NCBI GenBank assembly: GCA_022592435.1
Contig: JABYQS010000032.1
Location: forward strand, 186,001 to 250,000
Source of the DNA: Cerioporus squamosus
Taxonomy: Eukaryota > Basidiomycota > Agaricomycetes > Polyporales > Polyporaceae
DNA length: 64,000 nt
Direction of reading: 5' to 3'
The position numbers were made by a program, and so were the translations under genes. Each line of letters starts with the position of its first letter. The first letter of the stretch is position 1. The notes beneath the pieces are model-generated. The model worked only from the letters and a program-made list of their open reading frames with translations. It was not told the DNA's origin and did not search any database. Below, piece by piece: positions 22,601-31,726 of the stretch.

Positions 22601-24942
22601 TCCCCATCGTGTGTTTGAGTGGAGCGGAATGATGAGAGGCGTCTCGATGTTGGCTTGCCTCTGAAGGTCAAAGAAGAACTCCTTGCGCTGGCCGGATGCC
22701 TGCATCTGTAAAAGGTGAGTCAGCGAACAGCGTACACGTGTAGATGGTAGGCTGACAGGATACAGTACTAGCTACTCTACGTCATGTACGCCCTAGCCGC
22801 CTCTGACTCCGAGTCACTGCTGCCTGGCGCCCAAGCTCTACTCACGCTGCGAGCTGCATCCTGGGGCAAAGAAGCCACACTGTCGACTTATATGAATGGC
22901 AGCGGTGCGCGCAGAGGCTTTGGGTGGCAGCATCAATGACGACGGCGGTGACGACCCAGTTAGAGCATAAGACGCTTCTTGCGCGCCCCATGCACGTCGC
23001 ATGCAGCCCAGAGCATCGATCCCGATATTGCTTCCAGGCCGTTCATTCCGGGGAACGGCCTGGAAGCAATCTCGACTAGAAGTGAAGAGGAGTGTCAGTA
23101 CTTACCTTGACTGCGAGGGTGCAGATAACTGCGATCACGTCGATGCCACCGTTGACGATGCTTGCTGGGGCCTGCAGATCGTATTCCCATATGGCTTGTT
23201 TGGACTCGGCGACTCCGGTTTGCATCACACACTCCATGAAGTCGTCGATGCCGAGCTCCACGACGTGTCCAAGACAGCTTAGATCGAGTTTCGTTAGCTG
23301 CTTCAGAAAGGAGACAGAGCAGGCGGGCACATACCTGAGTTTGTGTTTGGAAGCCTTCCAGGAGCCCAGAACACCGCGCCTTCGAAGGCGGCGGGCAAGT
23401 TCATCTGCCGCGGTGCTATTCGGCGAGGCGTTGTCGTTCGTGACATGGCCGAGCTGTCCAGAACGTGAGCGTAGAAGATCAGATAGAAAGGAAGGAAGCT
23501 GCGCACCTTGTTGTGCGTCTTCGAGGTCACCCCTGCACGATCCAGGAACAAAAGGAACCATTTGCCGAGGTTGTCGCCGGCGTGTGTCCCCAGAATCTTG
23601 TGACATGCGGCAACCTCGTTACGGAACGTCCAAGTGCGGTTATCGAAATCGACGTCGATCCATTGCAGGAGCAAGCCAAAGTAAGGGTCAGAAGTGTGCA
23701 GGGCTGTCCAGAGATCCCAGCCCGTGGACACCTCGCCGGGAGCGAGCTTGATTTCGGCCTTCAGCTCGGCGAGGTAGTCGATAAACTCATCGTTGATCTT
23801 TCTGTGAACAGTCGTGCGCGTAGGTAGTTCCGACCTCTTCGTAGCGGGGCGCATGACGACGAGACAATTCGTGAAAGTGATGTCGTCCGCCACCGCCAGC
23901 GCCTGTAAACAAGGTTATGTCAGTCCGAATCGAGCATCCACGTGCATTATTGCAGGCCGCTGCGGGCCTCACTCACTTGTTGACCGCACACAATGTGCTC
24001 AGTCACCGCTTGAAGGATCGCATCTTTCGTAAATCCCTTCAGATGCGGTGCTCTCTTCACTCCCATCGCGTCTAGAGTCTTCTGGCCCCCTTTCTTCCCC
24101 TCTGCCGCCACCTTTGCCGCCGCTCGCGCCTCCTTGATCTCAGCTGGAACGCACCTAGGCTTTTCTTCAATCCCTGCCTCATTGCAGAGTCTGCTGTACT
24201 CCTCATAGTGCGCCGACGCAATGTGAGAGCGGCAGGTCGAGTTGTGCCCCACGTACCAACCGGCACACTCCTTCTTCTTCGCACGGATCTTCTCGTCGTC
24301 CCTGGTAAGCTCATCGTTAGCCTCTTCGCCGCCTTGTCATCGCACGCTAACACTTTGCAGTACTCACATGCATATCTTGCACCAACGGCCCCTCTCCGTC
24401 GACCTATCGCCACTTTTATCCACGAACACCATCTTCTCCCAGTCTATGAAGATCGTGAGCAAGTCTCGGGCCATCTCGCCCTTTCGGAGTCTCTTGCGGC
24501 CCACTTCAAGCTCAATCTCCGAGTCCTCGTCGTCGCTCGGGATCTAGGTATGTGCACGTATCATATAACGGCTCAGACTAGTACTAACGGCAATGAAGCT
24601 CCTCACCTCAATAGCGTTCTCTTCGGTCACCCCAGCGTCACCTTTATTCTCTCCTTCCCCATCCTCACCCTCGCCTTCATCGCCGCTGCTGCCCTCTTCT
24701 TCCTCTTCCTCCCCATCACTCCCACTCGGGCATGCCCTCGCCCTTCAATGACGACGCACGACATGCCTCGCGCCAGCCTTCTTCTCGACTGGCTTTGCCT
24801 TCATCCTCGCGCGTTTGGCGGCCCTGACATCGTCTTCCCCGTTGGAGATCTCCTTGTTGGTACGCTTCTTGGACTTTCTGCCGGTGTTCTTGGGCGGTTG
24901 GGTGGTCGCTTTCGAGCTTGACGCGATGTTGGGACGTGCCAT
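19660..24942 (-). CDS. hAT transposase (multi-exon, interrupted in an intron by Tc1)
   Basis: The N-terminus is basic (from ATG 24942), followed by an acidic stretch. A BED-type zinc finger is split by an intron: WCKIC...C, then HNSTCRSHIASAHY (about 24180-24390). The RNase H-like transposase core shows WDLWTALHTSDPYFG...LGKWFLLFLDRAG (about 23560-23740) and VTNDNASPN (about 23420-23460). The C-terminal dimerisation domain is clear: THARLALDILPIAAATVGVE and SLFSHGKETLTDRRSRL (19750-19970). Introns have GTAAGT donors: 19986-20036 is 51 bp, and 20210-21879 is 52 bp once Tc1 is removed. Frame changes near the acidic N-terminal stretch and at the very C-terminus (an acidic DFEDFEDQEELL tail lies in another frame) leave open whether it is functional. 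It would cut at its TIRs and insert with 8-bp duplications. Confidence 0.7.
20256..21871 (-). mobile_element. Tc1/mariner element, copy 1 (1616 bp, apparently intact)
   Basis: The ends read CAGTGACGGACAAAAATA at both termini (inverted), followed by TGCCnGCCCC with small differences. TA dinucleotides flank it at 20254-20255 and 21872-21873, the target duplication diagnostic of Tc1/mariner. It carries one intact transposase. The insertion lies six bases inside an intron of the hAT transposase, next to a GTAAGT donor. An equally long copy lies at 61000-62615 in the opposite orientation. Confidence 0.97.
20523..21551 (-). CDS. Tc1-type DD34E transposase, intact (342 aa)
   Basis: A single uninterrupted frame has the full Tc1 layout. 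The N-terminal helix-turn-helix region is KTMTEIGRILHLDRRTVARN (about residues 18-37), followed by the GRPR hook (RLGRPRLL) and a second helix-turn-helix ending VSARTVRRRLCEIGL. The catalytic core has FSDESQF for the first Asp, QHDNDPKHT for the second, and SPDMNIIEHVWDELDR for the Glu; 34 residues separate the second Asp from the Glu. Length is typical (about 340). The protein cuts its own element and reinserts it at TA. All catalytic residues are present, so this copy could be active and could mobilise the nonsense-bearing copy at 61 kb. Confidence 0.97.
   Translation of the reverse strand: MAPCTPTKRARMLQLRDPAFGKPKTMTEIGRILHLDRRTVARNLKIVQETGDFYYHAPRLGRPRLLTPRDLRRAEVALANGSARDATDVQRQLFPNVSARTVRRRLCEIGLNGRVRWSKPYLSSFHIKQRKKWAEEFADWSVEDWEPVLFSDESQFNLFGSDGRQWCRRRVGEEFLPRNVKQRVKHGGGSLMVWGCITSRGVGRLHCIKGKLDSKQYCSILKQSLLGTLKDHHIPRDSFIFQHDNDPKHTAHLTKEWLHEHNIPVLPWPSSSPDMNIIEHVWDELDRRVRRRNPLPRNLKELWDALQQEWYGLEKDFIAKLYHSLPDRVRALREAKGGHTRY
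23027..23070. repeat. Perfect 18-bp inverted repeat (hairpin) inside the hAT element
   Basis: ATTGCTTCCAGGCCGTTC is followed by an 8-base spacer and its exact reverse complement. It lies between transposase exons, about 40 bp from a probable splice site, and is not a TIR of any element recognised here. Confidence 0.9.
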
Positions 24943-25369
24943 ATGCGGCGGCTGGTGAAGCAGAGACAGGTCCGGGGGAATGGATAGTTTAGGCTTCGTA
25001 TTCTAATCTCCGTGCTGTCGTTAGTGAAGCAACGCGGAATCAAAAGTTCTAGTTGTTTGTTACATTTTGTAATGTTCCTGTGCTTTCGTCCGCCTGTTCG
25101 GACTGTTCGGACTTTGTCTGGTAGCGCCTGTAGTATCCTTTTTCATGTACAATGACTGGTCAATGACCGGTCCTGACCGGTCATTCTTACCGGTCCTTAA
25201 CCGGTTACAACCAGTCACTATCAGTTAACCGGTATTGCTTCAGAGAGAGGACCGGACCCTAACCAGCGACCTGACCGCTATTACAGCGGTCAAGGTCTGG
25301 TCAATATGGGTCAGGTTGCGGTTATTTATTGGTTATTGACCGGTCATAGGACCGGACCCTACAACACTA

Positions 25370-28255
25370 AGTCAGATGTGGCTCAACGACCGCGTGGAAC
25401 ATACGGAGGGCAATTGGAGGGGGGATGGTACCAATGTATTGTTCAAGGGCCAGTGCACCATTTGCGACCTTGCGAGCAGCCGTTTCCTTCGCTGCGTAAT
25501 GGGGCTTGAAGATGTTGCACACTGTCAAAGACAGTGTCACTCCAGTATAGGTAGCAGTGTCAACCCATGTCAGCAGCTTGTGCTGCAGAGTGAGAACTGG
25601 AGGAGGATCGGGGATGGGCCCATACAGCGCTGCATATATCTTTGGCATGCTGGGAGTCAGTGAGTTATTGCCACAGTATTGCTCGAAGTAGTCGAGTTTA
25701 TCCTGAGCCGGACCAGCCAGGGTAGAGGCGAGCATGGCATCATCTGCGAGCCATTGGTGAGACACCACCATGCCGTCAAGTGTGATGTTGCTCGGATCAG
25801 GTGGCAGCGCAAATTCTGACATGAAGAGAATTCGAAGCCACAGAATGGGCGAGGCCAGAAAGCGGACCACATAGGAGAGGTGCACATAAAGCATACGCAA
25901 CCAGTCGAGGAGGGGGCCGTTCGCTCCCCATCTTGCCAGCTTTGCCCAGAGTGTTGGCTGATCGATGGAAGGGAAGGCATTCTTGAGGTCCAGAAAGACC
26001 GCGACCCAAAGCACGCGCCTTCTCAATTAGTGCCCTCAAGATGAACGCCGGATTCTGGGTATGGTGATGTTTGCGAAACCCGCTTTGACTGGGCGGGATG
26101 CAGTCCGAGTCCTCGCAGCGTGAGTGTCTTCAGCGCGCAGCTTTCGAGACCAATAGTGCGGAAGTGCTCGGGTACTCCACCATCCTTCCGCGGCTTCTTG
26201 ACTGCGGCCACCATCACACGAAGCCAGTCCTGCGGTGCCGTGCATGTATCCACACAGAGCTGGAACATCCGAAGGACACTCAAGGACTGCACAGTAGTCA
26301 ATGCCATCTGGACCGTGAGCGGACTGCATGTTGTGGGAGCGGATATGGTGTTTCACACCCTCAATCTCTTCCAGGGAGAACAGGCGTGAGAAGTAGCCTG
26401 CAGCCATGGTATCCTGGGTGGAGCGTGGCAGAGACCGAGCAGTGGTGCAGTTGAGGGCGTGTTCGAGCTCGTTGAACTCTGCTGGCAGGACAGCGGGAGG
26501 GTTCATGCCAATGCAGAAGTCGGCTTCAAGCTCCATGAGGGTAACACGGGCCGGGCGGGACTTGTCACAGGTGAATGTGCAGAAAACGGGCCAGAAGGAG
26601 GCTTCCGTGGGCATAAGGAGCACACTGTGCACATTACTGCTGCACACCATATGGGTTCCCACCGGGAGGTCCTGCAGGTTGTCCAGAACGATATTGTCCA
26701 GTGTTGTCGGATGATCCGCAGGTAGCTCACCATAGAGGACAGGGTGAGCATGGACTGACATGTACAGGAGCGGTGTATAGACCTTTTGATAGGCCAGGTA
26801 CGACTCTGTTGATGCCGGGGCAGGTGGCCAATGTACAGGAGCATCCATAGCAGGAGTAGCGCAGCTGTGAGAGCCATGTTGGCGAGCTCCAAGGCTGCCT
26901 GCAGCCTGGTGTTGGCCTCACGCTGCTTGTAGTCGATGAAATAGAACCCTACTGGGGCAGGACGTGCTCGCAGTACTGTAGCAATGCGCTGTAGGAGGTC
27001 GCCGTGAGGACAGCTCCAGCACCACTTGGCGTGCTCTAATGCCCAGTGACACACAGCATGGGGTAGGAAAAGGTCGACAGAGTACAAGCGGAGCATGTGT
27101 ACAGGGTTGGCACCGACAATCACATGGAGGGCAGTGGCAAGCAGAGCACGCATAGATGATGGTGGCCCTGTGAGGGGAAGGGAGCATGAGAGGGTGTGTG
27201 ACGGACCCGCGTAGGCCCCCGCACCCAAGCAGACCGGCTGTCCATTGCATTCAGGCCAACCAAAGCTGATAAGTGGACTTCGAGTGGTGTCCCTGCCGCC
27301 CAGACTGGCCCATAGAGCTCATCCAGTGATTGCGGGGAAATGTGTTGGAACATCTCCCGCAGTTTGACGTCGACAGGGAGAAGCGCAGCAGGAGGAGCTC
27401 GCTGTAGCAAGGGCAAGCGGCCAGGCCTGTATCGCCAGAGCATCGATCGTGTCATGCGCCTTCTTCAGAACATCCATGTCGGAGGGCCGCTGGCCCAAGG
27501 GGTAGTCGAGTGTGGCTCCGTGGACCAGTACTTGCCGCCTGAGCAAATCCACAAGATTCACTGCACGATGTGTATGCACCGGTGCAGCATCTAGGGTTAG
27601 TGTAGCAGCAGGAGGAGGAAGCATACCTGGGAACCACCGTGCAGTCCCCATCATCTCCAACTTCACCTCCAGCCATGAACACAGCCTCTGCCTGACCAGC
27701 CCACTTGCAAGTGTCCTTGAACCTCGCTACCCCCATCTCGCGCTCCTTCCTCCCCTCCTCCAGCTCACCCATGACTTCCTCCAACTTCAACTCCATGCGC
27801 GTGGTGTGTTCATCAAGTCAAAGGGTAAGTTGCTCCTCTGCGTGCTCCCCAGCTGCCACAGCGATCATGCTGGTGGTGTTCTGAGCAAACAGCTCCCGAG
27901 TGAGGTACACAAAAGCAATAAGGCCTTTACGTGTGATGTCGTGAGTGGGCACCCCGAAAGCAAAGTGCAGGAGTTCAGTGACCAAGACGGTGTCTGTTAC
28001 AGCAGAGTCACCTTTGGGAATGAGGGACTTCTGCTGCAAGAAGCAGATTGCTGCATCGACGTTGGGGAGGTCCTTCTCCGCCTCAGCAAAGGCCTGTTGC
28101 TTGGTTGCCGGTTGCCTCGTCGCTGATTGTCTCATCATCGGTCCTGTCGCTGTTGCTGGTATGGCCGTGTGGGTGCTTGTCGGTGTCAGGGCTGTCAGGG
28201 GTGTGCTGCCTGCCCTCGATGGCACGCGCAGCACCGTTTTCCACATGGGATGCAA
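25370..28255 (-). mobile_element. LINE-A, right copy: ORF1, degenerate RNase H-like region and reverse transcriptase; truncated at its 3' side by the hAT element
   Basis: Reading on the minus strand, ORF1 starts at ATG 28255. It has a helical core (AAICFLQQKSLIPKGDSAV, then KGLIAFVYLTRELFAQN), a charged coiled-coil-like stretch (MELKLEEVMGELEEGRKE at 27745-27796) and a QVLV-containing segment near 27530. The rest of ORF1 and the whole endonuclease are deleted: the sequence passes directly to the RNase H-like region (SMRALLATAL, RLYSVDLFLPHAVCHW, HGDLLQRIATVLRARPAPVG; 26740-27170). RT follows with motif A as FLDLKNAFPSIDQPTLW and palm box WLADDAML, and breaks off at FHAVVEPHLT at the hAT border. 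Several frameshifts make it dead. As in the left copy, the RNase H catalytic acids are missing. Confidence 0.75.
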
Positions 28256-28725
28256 GAACTCTCCAGTTGAAAGCTAGCTATGCCAAGACTGACCAGGAAC
28301 TACTAGACTGCATGTCTTTTGGCCTCCCCCTAGGAGGTCAAAAAAGCATGGAAAAATAGCGACAGGTGGTGGTGCAAAGCCAAGGAGAGTCCAGGTCGTC
28401 GTCTAGCCACCTCCATCCAGGGGCAAAGGCAGATCTTGGCCCATCAAAATGAGGAGACTTGGTCGACACAGCTAAGGTGACATTGAAGCCTCGTGATGCG
28501 TACTTCACTAGCTCTTTGCCCCGCTTCCTGTATATGCCCTTGGTTGTAGAACTGAGCAGGGTGATGCGTTCTTCCAGCGTTGCTCGTGGAAAAAGGCAAT
28601 ATGCAGCCTCATGAGACCAATCACATTCATGACACATGCTGACTAGTATGTGAGCACCTCAAGGCTGCAATGAAGGATCCCGAGAACATACTTGAGTGAG
28701 AGCTCAATATAATCTCCATAGGCGT

Positions 28726-28764
28726 ACTCTTGGCAACGATGAGCACTCTTGGCAACGATGAGCT
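28726..28764. repeat. 19-bp tandem duplication causing a frameshift
   Basis: The sequence actcttggcaacgatgagc occurs twice back to back within the nucleotidyltransferase-like pseudogene. Removing one unit restores the family reading (TPMEIIL, matching TPMEVVL in the 10.8-kb paralogue), so the duplication is a lesion and not an ancestral part of the gene. Confidence 0.85.
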
Positions 28765-29263
28765 GCACCGTGGTCTTCACAGAAGACTCGGAGCAGTTTG
28801 AAGTCTTCTCAAATGTCAACACCGACGCGATTCCATCCAATGCAATCAAATCTCCCAGGGCGAGACCAATAAGATTGAAGATAGTAATCTCAAAATCTGG
28901 ATTCTGGTGGGAATACAGGATGAATTGATACCCAGCGTGTAGCAACCACCAGCCCACTTCCTGACGATGAGGCACGTGCACAACAATATCAAGGCCTCCC
29001 AACGTTGGAAGCTCTGACTTCTCAAAAAAGCTTAGCACAGATGAGCCAGAAATCACCATTCCAGTGTGTGCCTGGAGGGACCAAAACTCCAGAGGATTGG
29101 AGAAGAAATGGGCAAGGCGCTGGTTGATGTTTATAGCAAAAGCCATCCGCATATAGTCCTGTACCGCACAATTGATGGTGCAGCATACTCTGCAGAGTTG
29201 TAGGATTGTGAGGGAAGAGCAACATAAGAGTGTCATGGTAGATATGATGTGATTGCCCATGAT

Positions 29264-30300
29264 TAGTGATGTCCAGAGCCTGGCTCGGCCTGAAAGCTGT
29301 GGCTACAGCTTGGCTTTGAGAGCTCAAGCCTGACAGACTCTCAGGCCAAGCTCTGTAGGACAGCTCAGGCTGAGCTAGAGCTTGGCTCAGCCTGAGCTTG
29401 AGCTCGCAGGTGGTGGGTGCTTCCTTGATGCTCGTTCTTGAGCATCCAATATATAAGTCCCCGGGGATCCTGTAGAGAGGGAAAGTCAGTAAGTGCAGTA
29501 GGGATGATAATGTGGTGGCACTCACCATCGCTTTCAGGTCAAAATCAATCACACTACACTGGCGTCATCAAGCCTGAGCTTCAGAGCCCGGCTCGAGCTC
29601 ACACTGGCCATGAGCTGAGCCGTCAAGCTCCCCAAGCCTCATCAAGAGCTCGGCCCAGCCCAGCCTGAAGATGGCCGGCTTTGGGAGCCTGACGGCTCGA
29701 GGCCGTTGCGGCGACTAGGTGCGTAGACACCAGACGTCGATCAGCGATGGTCTGAGGGGCGAGCGGCAAGGAGCCGAAAGGGAGATAGAGAGAGAACTCG
29801 ACGAGGGCAGAGCAACGACCGGCTCGGAGGCACGAAGTCGTCGATAGCTAGTCTTCACGCGCACTGCAACAGACTAGTCCCAATGACCAAGGTATATTAG
29901 CACAGAGAAAAGGAAAAGTACATGGGGGAAAAGCGCACCTAGTCCCAATGACCAAGAGGTCGAGATGGGAACTAGGTAGGCACTGGGAGGGGTTTATATA
30001 CTGGTCTACTCAGAACAATCACGTGCCGGTGAGAGTGACTCATGCGGGAAAGGGAGCAAGGCTGTACGAGTGGGAGACAAAAGGGTGGGAAAACACATGG
30101 TAACAGGATGGTAAGTGCGAGAACGAAGCATGCGGTCGTGGGAACAGAGCATACAGGCGCGAGAACGAGATCAAGGAGTCCGAAATGGGGTGTGTACGAA
30201 GTAGGAAAGGGATCAAGATGGGAAAGTGAAACTTCCAGGGAAAGCAAAAAGGGGTGCTGGTCTACTGACCGTGACAGAGGCCGGGCTTGGCACATCACTA
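29264..30300. mobile_element. Non-autonomous hAT element (1037 bp) with perfect 8-bp target duplication
   Basis: It begins TAGTGATGTCCAGAGCC and ends with the inverse of TAGTGATGTGCCAAGCC. It is flanked on both sides by CCCATGAT (29256-29263 and 30301-30308). Subterminal regions are rich in AGCTTGGCTC/GAGCCTGAGCT-type motifs in both orientations. There is no transposase-like frame. An 18-bp direct repeat (tagtcccaatgaccaag) occurs at about 29875 and 29940. Its TIRs differ from those of the autonomous hAT at 19.3-25.4 kb after the first TAGTG, so that element is not obviously its driver. Confidence 0.95.
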
Positions 30301-30440
30301 CCCATGATTTTGTCTGCAAAGAGGACCTACAGATTTCCTGGTCAGTAACAGATGAATTGCAGGCACATGGCAGCACCTGATCATAACTCACTTCAGCATC
30401 GCCCAAACTGCCCCATAGCAGATCCGGAGGCATCGTGGTA

Positions 30441-30860
30441 CGTATGGTGCCAATGGTTGTGAAGCAAATTGTGCGCTATATATAACAACGGACCTCAGGT
30501 CCGCTTAAGCTTCTGTCACTTGATCTGTGCTTCTCATTCTCTTGGAGATAGCTATACTAGGCTATACTTGAGACAGAACCTGGCAGACTCGATCACGAGC
30601 TGATCATGATTAGAGAAGAAGCTTGCAATTGGAAGCTGGATGTACCTCAGGCCACAAGCGCCCATAGGCAGCCAATGGGCCGGATCTAGTTTCTCCCTAG
30701 ATCTCGATTTAGATCTTCTCAATTGATCCGATTCGCTCCCAAGTAGCTATGTAAAGCAAAGTAAAGTACATAGTTCTTCCTCTTTCTTCCTCCGGATACC
30801 TTCAACATGCAATTGGGCCATTGACATTGACCTTCTAGATCTGCAGCTGACTTCAATGCT
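30441..30860. other. Intergenic region upstream of the cyclin gene
   Basis: No gene is seen. A TATA-like stretch (gctatatataac) lies near 30475-30485, between the pseudogene and the cyclin gene, too far upstream of the cyclin ATG to be assigned with confidence. Confidence 0.4.
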
Positions 30861-31726
30861 GTGATGAAAGTGTCACATAAGTACTCGGAGTATATCCCTG
30901 CTTGGCCTATCCGTGGCACAATGTCCCCCTCTTCCAATTGTTCTTGCAATACGCCTGTACATCCAGCCAGCCTTGCAGACCCCTCAACTCATTCCTTAGC
31001 ACTCGTAGAACTTATTGATCAAGGGGTGACTCGCGCCCTCATCGGTCAGTACACAGGTTCCCGGTGCTCTTTTGTTTCTCTGATTGTCGTGACCTATCAG
31101 CGTATGTGGTGGATAAAGTCATTGAGATGGTTCACTCAGCCGTGGATAATCCATCCGGTTACAACCAATGCCAACCTGCGCAGCGATCTAAGTTCCTGCG
31201 ATTTGCCACTACGGTGATACACAACGCCAAGGTGGAGGCTCCTACCCTCCTTGTAGCCCTGCTTTACGTCGCCAGAGCGAAGCCATGGGCGAGAATGACC
31301 GAGCAACAGTACGCCTACGAGCGTGTGCTCCTTGGAGCCCTCATCATTTCCCACAAGGTGCGTGCCTGTCGGATCTGTCTTCCTTCCGATAGCCATAATT
31401 GATGTCGTCAGTACACCAACGACGGTCCCATGAAGATCAAACATTGGGAACGTTGTAATGTGGGTTTCGACAAGCAAGCTCTTGGTTTAATGGAACGCGA
31501 GTTCCTCAACTTGCTTGATTACCGGCTTGGCGTCACCGAGGCGGAACTACTCGACAGTGCCCCTTGCCATATGGCGCCATCCCGAGCGAAATCACTCTCT
31601 AGCATCCCCGTGCCGTCCTACCGACGTCTCTCGGCTAGCCGCAAGCCAGAGGCGGGTACTCGGTATACGGGCCAAGGGCCTCAGTCATCGCTTCCCCGAC
31701 GCCGTCGAGCCCCGCGGTCCACGTAG
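30861..31726 (+). CDS. Cyclin (N-terminal cyclin-box protein, PHO80/PCL-like)
   Basis: Three exons (30861-31044, 31101-31357, about 31411-31726) join across introns of 56 and about 54 bp, giving about 251 residues. The cyclin box is seen in AYVVDKVIEMV, LRFATTVIHNAKVEAPTLLV, ALLYVARAK, YERVLLGALIISHKYTNDGP and IKHWERC, followed by MEREFLNLLDYRLGVTEAEL, the usual end of helix 5 in PCL-type cyclins. The Ser/Arg-rich tail ends PRRRRAPRST. By family it would bind and target a cyclin-dependent kinase, probably of the PHO85/CDK5 group. A later in-frame ATG at about 30921 gives a start without the first 20 residues and may be the true one. No lesion is seen; this is an ordinary host gene. Confidence 0.85.

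Larger units (their letters stand above)
19325..25369 (-). mobile_element. hAT DNA transposon (about 4.43 kb without the nested Tc1)
   Basis: The terminal inverted repeats are TAGTGTTGTAGGGTC at both ends, extending to about 20 nt with one mismatch. They begin with the TAGnGnTG pattern typical of Ac-like hAT elements. Both subterminal regions are dense in ACCGGTCA-like motifs on both strands (19.33-19.55 kb and 25.14-25.35 kb), probable transposase-binding sites. The flanking 8-mers (cggggaat and agtcagat) do not match, so no target duplication remains. The left flank is LINE-A endonuclease and the right flank LINE-A reverse transcriptase, from different copies. A Tc1 element occupies 20256-21871. 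Confidence 0.9.
28338..30440 (-). pseudogene. Nucleotidyltransferase-like family pseudogene, interrupted by a hAT element
   Basis: It is a paralogue of the gene at 10353-11414. Minus-strand segments read an F-box-like start (MPPDLLWGSLGDAE near 30430), then AVQDYMRMAF, VISGSSVLSFF, GLDIVVHVPHRQEVGWWLL, then AYCLFPRATLEERITLLSS and GWRWLDDD. The intron before the CVMN block sits at the same place as in the paralogue. Lesions seen: a 1037-bp hAT insertion, a 19-bp tandem duplication that shifts the frame, a further one-base shift after the intron, and loss of the first Asp of the D-x-D motif (GLDI instead of DLDL). The 3' end is lost near 28340, next to the LINE-A copy. Confidence 0.75.

Noticed and set aside
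19325..25369. Small RNA or pathogen-type virus origin for the repeat-rich block
   Set aside because: All recognisable proteins are hAT, Tc1 or LINE proteins; no viral capsid, polymerase or envelope motif is present.
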